Assembly: GCA_038745585.1 (NCBI GenBank)
Contig: JBCDLH010000003.1
Span: forward strand, 333,189-397,188
Origin: HLUCCA09 sp038745585
GTDB taxonomy: Bacteria; Pseudomonadota; Alphaproteobacteria; Rhodobacterales; Rhodobacteraceae
DNA: 64,000 bases
Direction of reading: 5' to 3'
Part shown: positions 52,233 to 60,774 of the stretch, piece after piece
Numbering within the stretch: the first letter of the stretch is position 1
Layout: the number at the start of each line of letters is the position of its first letter
Made by a program: the position numbers and the translations under genes
Notes under the pieces: model-generated
Told to the model about the DNA's origin: nothing
Database searches by the model: none
The model's input: the letters and a program-made list of their open reading frames with translations, nothing else

Positions 52233-52251
52233 AATCGTACTGCGTACGGTT
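52233..52251. promoter_or_regulatory. candidate TetR operator
   Basis: AATCGTAC-TGC-GTACGGTT is a 19-bp semi-palindrome with arms AANCGTAC/GTACGNTT (one mismatch per arm). It lies between the divergent TetR gene (start 52174) and the aminotransferase gene (start 52299). Confidence 0.6.
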
Positions 52252-52298
52252 CCCCAGCGCGAGGGGCCGCCGCGCCACAGCCTCTTCAGGAGACCCAA

Positions 52299-53627
52299 AT
52301 GGCCCTCGACCGTCGCCCCCCTCCGAACGATCTTTCGGCGTTCTGGATGCCATTTACCGCCAACCGGCAATTCAAGTCGGCGCCGCGGATGATGGTCGCC
52401 GCCGAGGGCATGCATTACACGACCGCCGATGGGCGGCAGGTCCTCGATGGAACAGCGGGGCTCTGGTGCTGCAATGCGGGGCATAAGAGGCCCAAGATCG
52501 TCGAGGCGATCCAGCGCCAGGCCGAAGAGCTGGACTATGCCCCGGCGTTTCAGATGGGGCACCCAAAGGCGTTCGAGTTGGCTTCAAGTGTGCGCGACAT
52601 GGCGCCAGAGCCATTTGAGCATGTGTTCTTCACCAATTCGGGTTCGGAGGCGGTCGAGTCCGCGCTGAAGATCGCGCTCGCCTATCACCGGGCCCGCGGC
52701 GACGGCGCGCGGACACGGCTCATTGGGCGCGAGCGCGGCTATCACGGGGTTAACTTCGGTGGCATCTCGGTCGGCGGCATCGTTAACAACCGCAAGGTTT
52801 TCGGCTCCCTGCTGACCGGCGTCGACCACATGCCGCATACGCATCTGCCCGACCAAAACGCCTTTAGCCGGGGCCAGCCGGAGCATGGCGCGCATCTGGC
52901 CGAAGATCTGGAGCGGATCGTGGCGCTCCATGGGGCCGAGACGATCGCCGCCGTGATTGTCGAGCCCATGGCCGGTTCGACCGGCGTCCTCATCCCGCCG
53001 AAGGGGTATCTGAAACGGCTGCGCGAGATCTGCACGGCGCACGGCATCCTTTTGATCTTCGACGAGGTCATCACCGGTTTCGGACGGCTTGGCTCGGCCT
53101 TTGCCGCCGAGCATTTCGACGTGATGCCCGATCTCATCACCTGCGCCAAGGGCCTCACGAACGGTGTCATCCCGATGGGAGCGGTCCTTGCGACCGCCGA
53201 GATCCACGACGCCTTCATGCAGGGGCCCGAGCACCTGATCGAGCTCTTCCACGGCTATACCTATTCGGGCAATCCCATCGCCTCTGCCGCAGGGATCGCG
53301 ACGCTCGAGACCTACCGCGAAGAAGCGCTCTTTGAGCGGGCAGCGGCGCTCGCGCCCTATTGGGAAGAGGGGCTCCACTCGCTGCGCGATTGCCCGCATG
53401 TCGTCGATATCCGCAATATGGGTCTCATCGGCGCGGTTGAGCTTGAGCCGATTGCCGGTGAGCCCACGAAGCGTGCCTTCTCGGCCTTCCTCGACGCATA
53501 CGAGAGCGGTATCCTCATACGCACGACCGGAGACATCATCGCGATGTCGCCGCCACTTATCATCGAGAAAGCCCATATCGATCAGCTCTTTGGGACGTTG
53601 CGTGACGTGCTGATGCGTACGGCGTAG
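52299..53627 (+). CDS. beta-alanine/omega-amino acid--pyruvate aminotransferase
   Basis: Class III PLP aminotransferase, 442 residues; last step of reductive pyrimidine degradation, beta-alanine to malonate semialdehyde. WMPFTANRQFKSAPRMMVAA, FTNSGSEAVESALKIALAYH, IFDEVITGFGRLGSAFA and PLP lysine K284 in TCAKGLTNGVIPMGAV are typical of the omega-amino acid:pyruvate group. The ATG at 52299 has CAGGAGA upstream; the longer frame crosses the TetR gene and is rejected. The GT4 gene follows after 7 bp. Confidence 0.92.
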   Translation: MALDRRPPPNDLSAFWMPFTANRQFKSAPRMMVAAEGMHYTTADGRQVLDGTAGLWCCNAGHKRPKIVEAIQRQAEELDYAPAFQMGHPKAFELASSVRDMAPEPFEHVFFTNSGSEAVESALKIALAYHRARGDGARTRLIGRERGYHGVNFGGISVGGIVNNRKVFGSLLTGVDHMPHTHLPDQNAFSRGQPEHGAHLAEDLERIVALHGAETIAAVIVEPMAGSTGVLIPPKGYLKRLREICTAHGILLIFDEVITGFGRLGSAFAAEHFDVMPDLITCAKGLTNGVIPMGAVLATAEIHDAFMQGPEHLIELFHGYTYSGNPIASAAGIATLETYREEALFERAAALAPYWEEGLHSLRDCPHVVDIRNMGLIGAVELEPIAGEPTKRAFSAFLDAYESGILIRTTGDIIAMSPPLIIEKAHIDQLFGTLRDVLMRTA

Positions 53628-53634
53628 ACCCACC

Positions 53635-54849
53635 ATGGAAGACAAACGGTCGGAGGCTCGGCGCGACACCCTCGTCGTTGTCTCCAATGTGGGGGCGCGG
53701 CGCGCTGACGGCACTCTGTTCCTCGATCGCAAGTTTGCCACTGGGATGGAGGCCTATGCAGCACTCTGGCCCGGGCCGGTCTGCTGTGTGTTGCCACAGG
53801 CTAAGGAGAGCGGCCCGTTTGCCGCCACGTTCGACCAAGACAAGCTCAGCTTTGCTGTGCATTTGGTCGATCCGGGTCGCGGCCTGGCGCCGCCGGAAGA
53901 CGGTCTCGCGGCAGCGGCCGTCGTACTGGCCTCTGGGGATGCGGCACAGGGGATCGCGCTCGTCGCTGCCGTTACGGCGAGCGGCGCAAAGCTTGTCTAC
54001 ACCATCGAAAACACCCTGAAGACACGCCTTCAGATCCTCTTTCTGGAGGGCGGATCCCTCGCCCACCGTATGAAAGAGGTCTTGGCCGCTCTTTATTTGG
54101 AGGTGCGCCGACGCCGGGCATTTGGCCGGGCGGACGGGCTCCAGGCCAACGGCTATCCCGCCTGGCGCGCCTATGGCGCCGGGCATGCGAGCGGGATGAG
54201 CTATCTCGACGGGCGCGTGACGGAGGCGCTGCTTGTCACCGAGGCGGAGCAGGCGGCGCGGGCCGAATGGGTCGCCTCCGACGCGCCGCTCCGGCTTGTA
54301 CACTCGGGACGGTTAGAGCCGATTAAGGGCGCGCTCGATCTGGTCGACTTGGCGCGGTACCTCAAGGCACGGCGCGTCCCGTTTACGCTCGAGATCTTTG
54401 GCACCGGCAGCCTGGAGGCGGAGATGGCCGAAGGCTTTGCCGCGCTGAACCTCGACAACCGGGTGCGCTTTCACGGCGCGCTCGATTTCGAGACCGAACT
54501 CATCCCGCGCCTGCGCCGCGAGAGCGATCTCTTTGTCTCTTGCCACCGGCAATCGGACCCGTCCTGCACCTATCTGGAGACCTTCGGCTGCGGCATTCCG
54601 GTCGTGGGCTATGCGAACGCGATGCTCACGCCCCTGGCCGACGCGTCCGGCGCGGCCGAGGTCGTGCCTATGGCGGACACACATGCGCTGGCCGAGCGGA
54701 TCGCTGCCCTGAACGCGGATCGGGCGCGCCTCGCCGCGCTCTCGGAACAGGCCGCCGCGTTTGCGGCGGCGCACTCATTCGAAGCCGAATTTCGCCGCCG
54801 GATCGAGCACTTGGCGGGTGTGGCTGGTCTCGCTTTGAGCGACGGTTAA
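53635..54849 (+). CDS. glycosyltransferase family 4/1-like protein
   Basis: 404 residues. The C-terminal GT-B donor domain is clear: LRLVHSGRLEPIKGALDLVD, FTLEIFGTGSLEAEMAEGFA, VRFHGALDFETELIPRLRRE and the nucleotide-sugar motif YLETFGCGIPVVGY. The N-terminal half is less typical. It sits between two pyrimidine catabolism genes without an obvious metabolic link, 7 bp after the aminotransferase. Its relation to the sulfotransferase and GT2 genes upstream is more natural. Confidence 0.86.
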   Translation: MEDKRSEARRDTLVVVSNVGARRADGTLFLDRKFATGMEAYAALWPGPVCCVLPQAKESGPFAATFDQDKLSFAVHLVDPGRGLAPPEDGLAAAAVVLASGDAAQGIALVAAVTASGAKLVYTIENTLKTRLQILFLEGGSLAHRMKEVLAALYLEVRRRRAFGRADGLQANGYPAWRAYGAGHASGMSYLDGRVTEALLVTEAEQAARAEWVASDAPLRLVHSGRLEPIKGALDLVDLARYLKARRVPFTLEIFGTGSLEAEMAEGFAALNLDNRVRFHGALDFETELIPRLRRESDLFVSCHRQSDPSCTYLETFGCGIPVVGYANAMLTPLADASGAAEVVPMADTHALAERIAALNADRARLAALSEQAAAFAAAHSFEAEFRRRIEHLAGVAGLALSDG

Positions 54850-54959
54850 GCGGCGACCGCGCTTTCGCCACGGGCGGCCGAAAGCGCGGTTGCCGCCGCG
54901 CAGCCTCCCGCCCTAGACTGCTGCAGATACTGCGCCCGATACTGCGGAAGGGGAGAGGC

Positions 54960-56210
54960 ATGGCGGCACCCGGTGAGAACCTGAAGATCGATGGCGGGCG
55001 GCTTTGGGACAGTCTGATGGAAATGTCCAAGATCGGCCCTGGGATTGCCGGCGGCAACAACCGTCAGACGGTAACGGACGCAGATGCCGAGGGTCGCGCG
55101 CTCTTTCAAAGCTGGTGCGAGGCGGCGGGCTGCGCCATGGGTGTCGACCGGATGGGCACGATGTTTGCGCGCCGCGAGGGAACAGATCCCGATGCGCTGC
55201 CGGTCTATGTCGGCTCGCATCTCGATACCCAGCCCACGGGGGGCAAGTATGACGGCGTGCTCGGCGTGCTCGGCGGGCTCGAAATCATCCGCTCGATGAA
55301 CGATCTCGGGATCAGGACAAAGCATCCCATCGTAGTGACCAACTGGACCAACGAGGAGGGCACGCGCTTTGCGCCCGCGATGCTTGCCTCGGGCGTCTTT
55401 GCCGGGATGCATGACCTCGACTGGGCCTATGCCCGCGAGGATGCGGATGGCAAAACGTTCGGTGCGGAGCTCGATCGGATCGGTTGGAAAGGCGAGGAAG
55501 AGGTCGGCGCGCGCGACATGCATGCTTTCTTCGAGCTGCATATCGAGCAGGGGCCGATCCTTGAGGCCGAGGAGACGGAGATCGGCGTCGTCACCCATGG
55601 GCAGGGGCTCTGGTGGCTCGAAGTGCGGCTAATCGGGAAGGAGAGCCATACGGGCTCCACTCCGATGAACATGCGCGTGAATGCCGGGCTCGGCATGGCG
55701 CGGATCACCGAAGCGGTGCACCGGATCGCAATGGCGCATCAGCCCGACGCGGTGGGCGCGGTGGGGCAGGCGAATGTCTATCCGAACTCGCGCAACGTGA
55801 TCCCGGGCAAGGCGGTGTTTACCATCGACTTTCGCTCGCCGGACTTGGAAAAGCTGACCGCCATGCGGGCGCGGCTGGAGAAAGAGGCGGCGGGGATCGC
55901 GGCTGATCTCGGCTTGGGGATTGAGATCGAGCCCGTGGGCCACTTCGACCCGGTGACTTTTGACGAGGGCTGCGTCACGGCCGTGCGCAGCGCGGCGGAG
56001 CGCCTGGGCTATAGCCATCGCGACATCATCTCCGGCGCGGGCCACGATGCCTGCTGGATCAATCGCGTGGCCCCCACGGCGATGGTGATGTGCCCCTGCG
56101 TCGACGGCCTGTCGCATAACGAGGCCGAGGAGATCACGCCGGAATGGGCCGAAAAGGGCGCCAACGTCCTTTTCCACGCGGTGGTCGAGACGGCGGAGAT
56201 CGTGGGGTGA
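54960..56210 (+). CDS. Zn-dependent hydrolase, beta-ureidopropionase/carbamoylase family
   Basis: Hydrolyses N-carbamoyl-beta-alanine to beta-alanine, CO2 and NH3; 416 residues, M20-like dinuclear zinc enzyme. Metal ligands are in YVGSHLDTQPTGGKYDGVLG (His, Asp), NWTNEEGTRFAPAM (Glu), FFELHIEQGPILE (His) and the C-terminal GLSHNEAE (His). GAGHDACWINRVAPTAM is also conserved. The ATG at 54960 follows GGGGAGAGGC. The stop overlaps a small ORF by 4 bp. Allantoate or hydantoin carbamoylase activity is an alternative, but dihydropyrimidinase next door favours beta-ureidopropionase. Confidence 0.93.
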   Translation: MAAPGENLKIDGGRLWDSLMEMSKIGPGIAGGNNRQTVTDADAEGRALFQSWCEAAGCAMGVDRMGTMFARREGTDPDALPVYVGSHLDTQPTGGKYDGVLGVLGGLEIIRSMNDLGIRTKHPIVVTNWTNEEGTRFAPAMLASGVFAGMHDLDWAYAREDADGKTFGAELDRIGWKGEEEVGARDMHAFFELHIEQGPILEAEETEIGVVTHGQGLWWLEVRLIGKESHTGSTPMNMRVNAGLGMARITEAVHRIAMAHQPDAVGAVGQANVYPNSRNVIPGKAVFTIDFRSPDLEKLTAMRARLEKEAAGIAADLGLGIEIEPVGHFDPVTFDEGCVTAVRSAAERLGYSHRDIISGAGHDACWINRVAPTAMVMCPCVDGLSHNEAEEITPEWAEKGANVLFHAVVETAEIVG

Positions 56211-56425
56211 GGGCAGCGGCCCTCTTTGCGTTGGCCGGAGCGGTGTTGGTCCATGCTTGGGTCAGCTGGCTGAGCCATCGCTATAGCTTTGCAATGCTAG
56301 ATGGCTCATCGCTGGTTCGGATGAACACGGCGACGGGTGACTTTGCGGTCTGTTCCGTGCGGGCCGCGTTCCTTACTTCGGACAGGACAATTGTGTGCGC
56401 CGTTGAGTATCCCGCCGATGAGTAG
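56207..56425 (+). CDS. 72-residue putative membrane or secreted small protein
   Basis: Starts at GTG overlapping the hydrolase stop (GTGA, 56207-56210), a typical translational coupling. N-terminal hydrophobic segment VRAAALFALAGAVLVHAWVS could be a signal anchor; the rest (LSHRYSFAMLDGSSLVRMNT, TGDFAVCSVRAAF) is polar with two cysteines. No family recognised. Its place inside the pyrimidine operon suggests a linked role, but that is inference. Confidence 0.6.
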   Translation: MRAAALFALAGAVLVHAWVSWLSHRYSFAMLDGSSLVRMNTATGDFAVCSVRAAFLTSDRTIVCAVEYPADE

Positions 56426-56520
56426 AACAGAGGCCGAACCCACAGAGCCGGGGCAGCGCTGTTGGCGAATTGAGGCGTTGTCGCGAGCAAAGGGGACGGG
56501 TGCCGCCGGTGGCGACCCGC

Positions 56521-56545
56521 GCGGAGTATTTGGACCAAGATGAGG
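56521..56545 (+). repeat. dispersed intergenic element, copy 4 (diverged)
   Basis: GCGGAGTATTTGGACCAAGA begins at 56521 and is followed by TGAGG. It keeps the TATTTGG-CAAGA core, with GGAG in place of the GCGA found in the other three copies. It lies between the small ORF and hydA. Confidence 0.6.
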
Positions 56546-56582
56546 GGGGCCGGGCTAGGACCGGGCCGGAGAGGTGAGCAAC

Positions 56583-58043
56583 ATGTCGAAAGTGATCAAG
56601 GGCGGGACGGTTGTGACGGCGGATCGGCAGTGGACGGCCGATGTGCTGATCGAGGGGGAGAAGATCGTGGAGGTCGGCCCGGACCTGCAAGGTGACGAGG
56701 TGATCGACGCGAGCGAGGCCTATGTCATCCCTGGCGGGATCGACCCCCATACCCATCTCGAGATGCCCTTCATGGGGACGACGGCGGCGGAGACCTTTGA
56801 GTCCGGCACGTTCGCCGCCGCGGCGGGCGGCACGACGATGCTCGTTGATTTTTGCCTGCCGGGCGATGGATCGCTCCTGGATGCGGTCGATGAGTGGGAC
56901 AGAAAGTCGAAGGATCAGATCTGCGTCGACATTTCCTATCACATGGCGATCACCGGCTGGAGTGAGCAGATCTTTGAGGACATGGAGACGGTCGTGAAGG
57001 AGCGGGGGATCAACACCTTCAAGCACTTCATGGCCTACAAAGGCGCGCTGATGGTCGAGGACGACGAGATGTACGCGTCGTTTATGCGTTGTGCGGAGCT
57101 GGGGGCGATGCCGCTCGTTCATGCCGAGAATGGCGATATCGTCCAGGAACTCCAGCAGAAATACATGGCCGAGGGTGTCACGGGCCCCGAGGGGCACGCC
57201 TATTCACGACCGCCCGAGGTCGAGGGCGAAGCGGCAAACCGCGCGATCATGATCGCCGATGCGGCGGGTGTGCCTTTGTACATCGTCCATGTGTCCTGCG
57301 AGCAGGCGCATGAAGCGATCCGGCGGGCGCGGCAGAAGGGGATACGCGTTTATGGCGAGCCCCTGATCCAGCACCTGACACTCGATGAGAGCGAGTACTT
57401 CAACAAGGATTGGCAGTACGCGGCGCGGCGCGTGATGTCCCCGCCGTTCCGCTCGAAGGACCACCAGGACGGGCTGTGGAACGGGCTCGCGGCGGGGTCG
57501 CTGCAGGTGGTGGCGACGGACCATGCGGCCTTCAACGACGAGCAAAAGCGGATGGGCGTGGGGGACTTTACCCGCATCCCTAACGGCACCGGCGGGCTCG
57601 AGGAGCGGCTCGCGATGCTCTGGACGAAAGGCGTTGATACCGGGCGGCTGACGCCGGAGGAGTTCGTCGCCGTCACGTCGACCAACATCGCCAAGATCCT
57701 CAACATCTACCCGATGAAGGGCGCGCTGGTGCCCGGCGCGGATGCGGATGTGGTCGTGTGGGATCCGGGGCTGCGCCGCACCATCGAGGTCGGCGCGCAG
57801 AAGAGCATCATTGATTACAACGTATTCGAGGGGATGGAGGTGACGGCCCAGGCCCGCTACACCCTCTCCCGCGGTGAGGTCGTCTGGGCCCACGGGCAGA
57901 ACAGCCAGTCCGCGCCCGGGCGGGGCAAGTTTGTGAAGCGGCCGCCGCTCACTTCCCCCGCCAAAGCCCTCTCGACCTGGAAGGCGCTCACAACGCCCCG
58001 CAAGATTAAGCGTGATCCACACAACATTCCGGCGGGGGTTTGA
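56583..58043 (+). CDS. hydA: dihydropyrimidinase
   Basis: Opens dihydrouracil/dihydrothymine to the N-carbamoyl acids; 486 residues, dinuclear zinc amidohydrolase. H56 and H58 in GGIDPHTHLEMPFMGTT, carboxylated K153 in FKHFMAYKGALMV, His in PLVHAENG and YIVHVSCEQAH, Asp in VVATDHAAF. ATG 56583 is chosen rather than a GTG three codons upstream; GGAGAGG precedes both. The stop shares one base with the next ORF. It forms a pathway with the ureidopropionase and the aminotransferase. Confidence 0.95.
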   Translation: MSKVIKGGTVVTADRQWTADVLIEGEKIVEVGPDLQGDEVIDASEAYVIPGGIDPHTHLEMPFMGTTAAETFESGTFAAAAGGTTMLVDFCLPGDGSLLDAVDEWDRKSKDQICVDISYHMAITGWSEQIFEDMETVVKERGINTFKHFMAYKGALMVEDDEMYASFMRCAELGAMPLVHAENGDIVQELQQKYMAEGVTGPEGHAYSRPPEVEGEAANRAIMIADAAGVPLYIVHVSCEQAHEAIRRARQKGIRVYGEPLIQHLTLDESEYFNKDWQYAARRVMSPPFRSKDHQDGLWNGLAAGSLQVVATDHAAFNDEQKRMGVGDFTRIPNGTGGLEERLAMLWTKGVDTGRLTPEEFVAVTSTNIAKILNIYPMKGALVPGADADVVVWDPGLRRTIEVGAQKSIIDYNVFEGMEVTAQARYTLSRGEVVWAHGQNSQSAPGRGKFVKRPPLTSPAKALSTWKALTTPRKIKRDPHNIPAGV

Positions 58044-58492
58044 TGTGGAAGCCGCTGAGCACCTTTCGTCTCGCGACTTTTGCCATAGCTAGCTTCTCCG
58101 CGGCGGTGATGACCCTATTGGTTGTCGCTGGCGCGGTTTTTGTTTTTGTCCTCGCGCGTCAGGGCCTTCGAGGCATTGGTCATGCATTCGAGGCGGCTGC
58201 AACGTTTTTTCTGGCAGGAGGAACGGTCTTTCTGTTGCCCATTGTCCTCTTTCTTTGGACGCTTGGACTTCTTGTTTGGGGCCTTAGCGTGTGGGCGAAG
58301 CTTCCGCTGGTTGTGTGCCTCGTCTTTCAGTGGCTGGTTGGAAACTTGCCTCTTGCGGTGTTCTTTTTCGATCGCCTGACGATTACTAACCCTATTGCGT
58401 GGATCTTCCCAATCAGTCTTCCCGTGGTGTTGTGGGTTGGTAAGCTCTTTTACGTTGATCGTCAGAAGGTACGCGTAAATGGCCAGAGATGA
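58043..58492 (+). CDS. small four-helix membrane protein, function unknown, AT-richer than neighbours
   Basis: 149 residues with about four hydrophobic segments (residues 12-38, 52-83, 87-108, 117-137) and a basic C-terminus (KLFYVDRQKVRVNGQR). The ATG shares a base with the hydA stop (TGATG), and the ABC ATPase gene starts 14 bp inside its 3' end, so it is embedded in the operon. Codon use differs plainly from the flanking genes (many TTT, CTT, GTT and AGT-type codons), suggesting recent acquisition. No family recognised. Confidence 0.7.
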   Translation: MWKPLSTFRLATFAIASFSAAVMTLLVVAGAVFVFVLARQGLRGIGHAFEAAATFFLAGGTVFLLPIVLFLWTLGLLVWGLSVWAKLPLVVCLVFQWLVGNLPLAVFFFDRLTITNPIAWIFPISLPVVLWVGKLFYVDRQKVRVNGQR

Positions 58493-59303
58493 TACGGATC
58501 TCGAATTGGCAGCGCCTCCGCTGTCAGATCCCACTGTTGTATCCGCCGTCGGACTCGACCTCACCTTCCAGACCGCCGATGGGCCGGTGCAGGCGCTCCG
58601 GGATGTGAACCTGGAGATCGGGAAGGGGGACTTCGTTTCGTTTATCGGGCCGTCGGGCTGTGGGAAGACGACGTTCCTCAGGGTAATCGCAGCGTTGGAG
58701 CAGCCGACGGGCGGGTCGATCTCCGTGAATGGGATGAGCCCGGATGAGGCGCGGCGGGCGCGGGCCTATGGCTATGTGTTTCAGGCGGCGGGGCTCTATC
58801 CGTGGCGGACGATTGCGGGGAATATCCGACTGCCGCTTGAAATCATGGGGTTTTCCAGTTCCGAGCAGGGGGAGCGGATCGCGCGCGTGCTATCGCTCGT
58901 GGAGCTCGACGGGTTCGGCAACAAATACCCCTGGCAGCTTTCGGGCGGGATGCAACAGCGCGCCTCTATTGCGCGGGCGCTGGCGTTCGACGCGGAGATC
59001 CTTCTAATGGACGAGCCCTTTGGCGCGCTCGATGAGATCGTGCGGGACCGGCTCAACGAGGAGCTTTTGCGGCTCTGGGCCAGCACCGAGAAGACCATCG
59101 GTTTTGTCACCCATTCCATCCCCGAGGCCGTCTATCTCTCGACCAAGATCGTCGTGATGTCGCCCCGGCCTGGGCGGATCACGGATGTCATCGAGAGCGA
59201 CCTGCCGCGCGAGCGCCCGCTGGAGATCCGCGACACACCAGAATTTCTCGCCCTCGCCCACCGGGTGCGCGAGGGGCTGCGCGCGGGGCATGCCTATGAG
59301 TGA
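58479..59303 (+). CDS. ABC transporter ATP-binding protein (pyrimidine/thiamine-precursor type)
   Basis: 274 residues. Walker A GPSGCGKTTFLRV, Q-loop YVFQAAGLYPWRTIAGNI, signature LSGGMQQRASIARAL, Walker B ILLMDEPFGALDE and switch THSIPEAVYLS. It belongs to the SsuB/TauB/ThiZ-like group that works with NMT1/THI5 binding proteins, which are encoded downstream. Overlaps the preceding small membrane gene by 14 bp. Import of a pyrimidine or dihydropyrimidine is inferred from context. Confidence 0.92.
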   Translation: MARDDTDLELAAPPLSDPTVVSAVGLDLTFQTADGPVQALRDVNLEIGKGDFVSFIGPSGCGKTTFLRVIAALEQPTGGSISVNGMSPDEARRARAYGYVFQAAGLYPWRTIAGNIRLPLEIMGFSSSEQGERIARVLSLVELDGFGNKYPWQLSGGMQQRASIARALAFDAEILLMDEPFGALDEIVRDRLNEELLRLWASTEKTIGFVTHSIPEAVYLSTKIVVMSPRPGRITDVIESDLPRERPLEIRDTPEFLALAHRVREGLRAGHAYE

Positions 59304-59327
59304 GGCGGGTCTCTTGGGGGGATCGGT

Positions 59328-59783
59328 ATGAGCGCTGTCGCCCTTGGGGTTCAGATCCGGGAGGGCCGCGCCGAGGATGCGGCGGCCGCCGCGGCGATCC
59401 TCAATGCTTGGATCGACGCGACGCCTTGGATGCCGCGCATCCACAGCCCCGCCGACGTGGCGCGACATTACCGCGAGACGGTCTTTGCCGAGCGCAGCGT
59501 TCTCGTCGCGGGCGATCCCATAATGGGCTTTCTCGCGCTGGATGATGGGGCCGCTTGCGTGACGGCCCTTTATCTCAGCACACCGGGGCAGGGGATTGGC
59601 AAAGCGCTGCTGGACCGGGCAAAGGTCGGGCGGGCGCGGCTTGAGCTTTGGACCTTCCTCGACAATCGGCGCGCCCGCCGCTTCTATGCACGGGAGGGGT
59701 TTGCCGAGATTCAGCGCACAGACGGAGATAACGAGGAAGGCCTGCCCGACGTACTGCTCCGATGGGAGCGGGGCGATGGCTGA
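59328..59783 (+). CDS. GNAT family N-acetyltransferase
   Basis: 151 residues. VQIREGRAEDAAAAAAILNA at the N-terminus, acetyl-CoA loop TPGQGIGKALLDRAK and LWTFLDNRRARRFYAREGF near the C-terminus. GGGGGGA precedes the ATG. The stop overlaps the permease start by 8 bp, so it is part of the ABC transporter operon. The substrate is unknown; similar genes sit in nucleobase operons of relatives, as far as I recall. Confidence 0.87.
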   Translation: MSAVALGVQIREGRAEDAAAAAAILNAWIDATPWMPRIHSPADVARHYRETVFAERSVLVAGDPIMGFLALDDGAACVTALYLSTPGQGIGKALLDRAKVGRARLELWTFLDNRRARRFYAREGFAEIQRTDGDNEEGLPDVLLRWERGDG

Positions 59784-60774
59784 GGCTGCGGTTCCTGCCA
59801 CGGGCGCGGCACGCGCACGCATGCCCGGATGGATCTCGCGGGCGAGCGCGGCGCTTTGGCCGGTGATCGTCGTCGTCGCAGGATTGGTCGCCTTCTGGTA
59901 CGCGGCCTGCGTGCCGATGAATGCCAAGGAGGCGCTGACCCAGGCCGAGCGCGGCGGGGCCGTCATTTCCCCCGAGGGCGCCGGAGAGCGGCGCGATATG
60001 TCGAGCTGGGCGCTGGTGGTGGGCAATCCGGGCGAGCTGGGCGCTGTCTGGTCGCTCGACCGTCCGCGCTTGCCCGCACCGCATCAGGTGGCGTCCGAGC
60101 TTTGGAATACAAGCGTCGGCATGGCCCTTGAGGGACGCATGTGGTCGAACCGCTCGCTCTTTACCCATGCCTGGGTGACGCTCTCGGCGACGCTTCTGGG
60201 CTTTGCCATCGGCGCGGGGCTCGGCGTGCTGCTGGCCGTGGGGATCGTGCACAATCGGGCAATGGACATGTCCGTCATGCCCTGGGCGATTGCGAGCCAG
60301 ACGATCCCGATCTTGGCCATCGCCCCGATGATTATCGTCGTTCTGAATTCCGTGGGCGTGTCCGGGCTGCTCCCGAAGGCGCTGATCTCGGCCTACCTTT
60401 CGTTTTTTCCCGTCGTCGTCAGCATGGTGAAGGGGCTGCGCAGCCCGCAGGTGGCGCAGCTTGACCTCCTTCACACCTATTCGGCAACCGCTGGCCAGAC
60501 CTTTTGGAAGCTGCGTCTGCCCGCGTCGCTCCCCTATTTCTTTACCTCGCTGAAGGTGGCCATCGCCGCCTCGCTCGTCGGCGCGATCATCGGTGAGTTG
60601 CCAACCGGGGCGGTTGCGGGCCTCGGCGCACGTCTCTTGGCGGGGAGCTATTACGGGCAGACGGTACAGATCTGGTCGGCACTTTTTGCGGCGGCGATCC
60701 TGGCGGCCGCGCTCGTGGCGCTGATCGGGCTCGTGCAGCGGGTGGTACTGCGGCGGATGGGACTCGCGCCGTGA
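59776..60774 (+). CDS. ABC transporter permease
   Basis: 332-residue inner-membrane permease. First helix about residues 24-45, then a periplasmic insertion of roughly 70 residues (AKEALTQAERGGAVISPEGA onwards), then five to six helices. The EAA-type coupling loop is YSATAGQTFWKLRLPASLPY. The long insertion is unusual for SsuC/ThiX permeases. Start ATG 59776 overlaps the GNAT gene; the stop overlaps the next permease by 4 bp (GTGA). Confidence 0.9.
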   Translation: MAEAAVPATGAARARMPGWISRASAALWPVIVVVAGLVAFWYAACVPMNAKEALTQAERGGAVISPEGAGERRDMSSWALVVGNPGELGAVWSLDRPRLPAPHQVASELWNTSVGMALEGRMWSNRSLFTHAWVTLSATLLGFAIGAGLGVLLAVGIVHNRAMDMSVMPWAIASQTIPILAIAPMIIVVLNSVGVSGLLPKALISAYLSFFPVVVSMVKGLRSPQVAQLDLLHTYSATAGQTFWKLRLPASLPYFFTSLKVAIAASLVGAIIGELPTGAVAGLGARLLAGSYYGQTVQIWSALFAAAILAAALVALIGLVQRVVLRRMGLAP

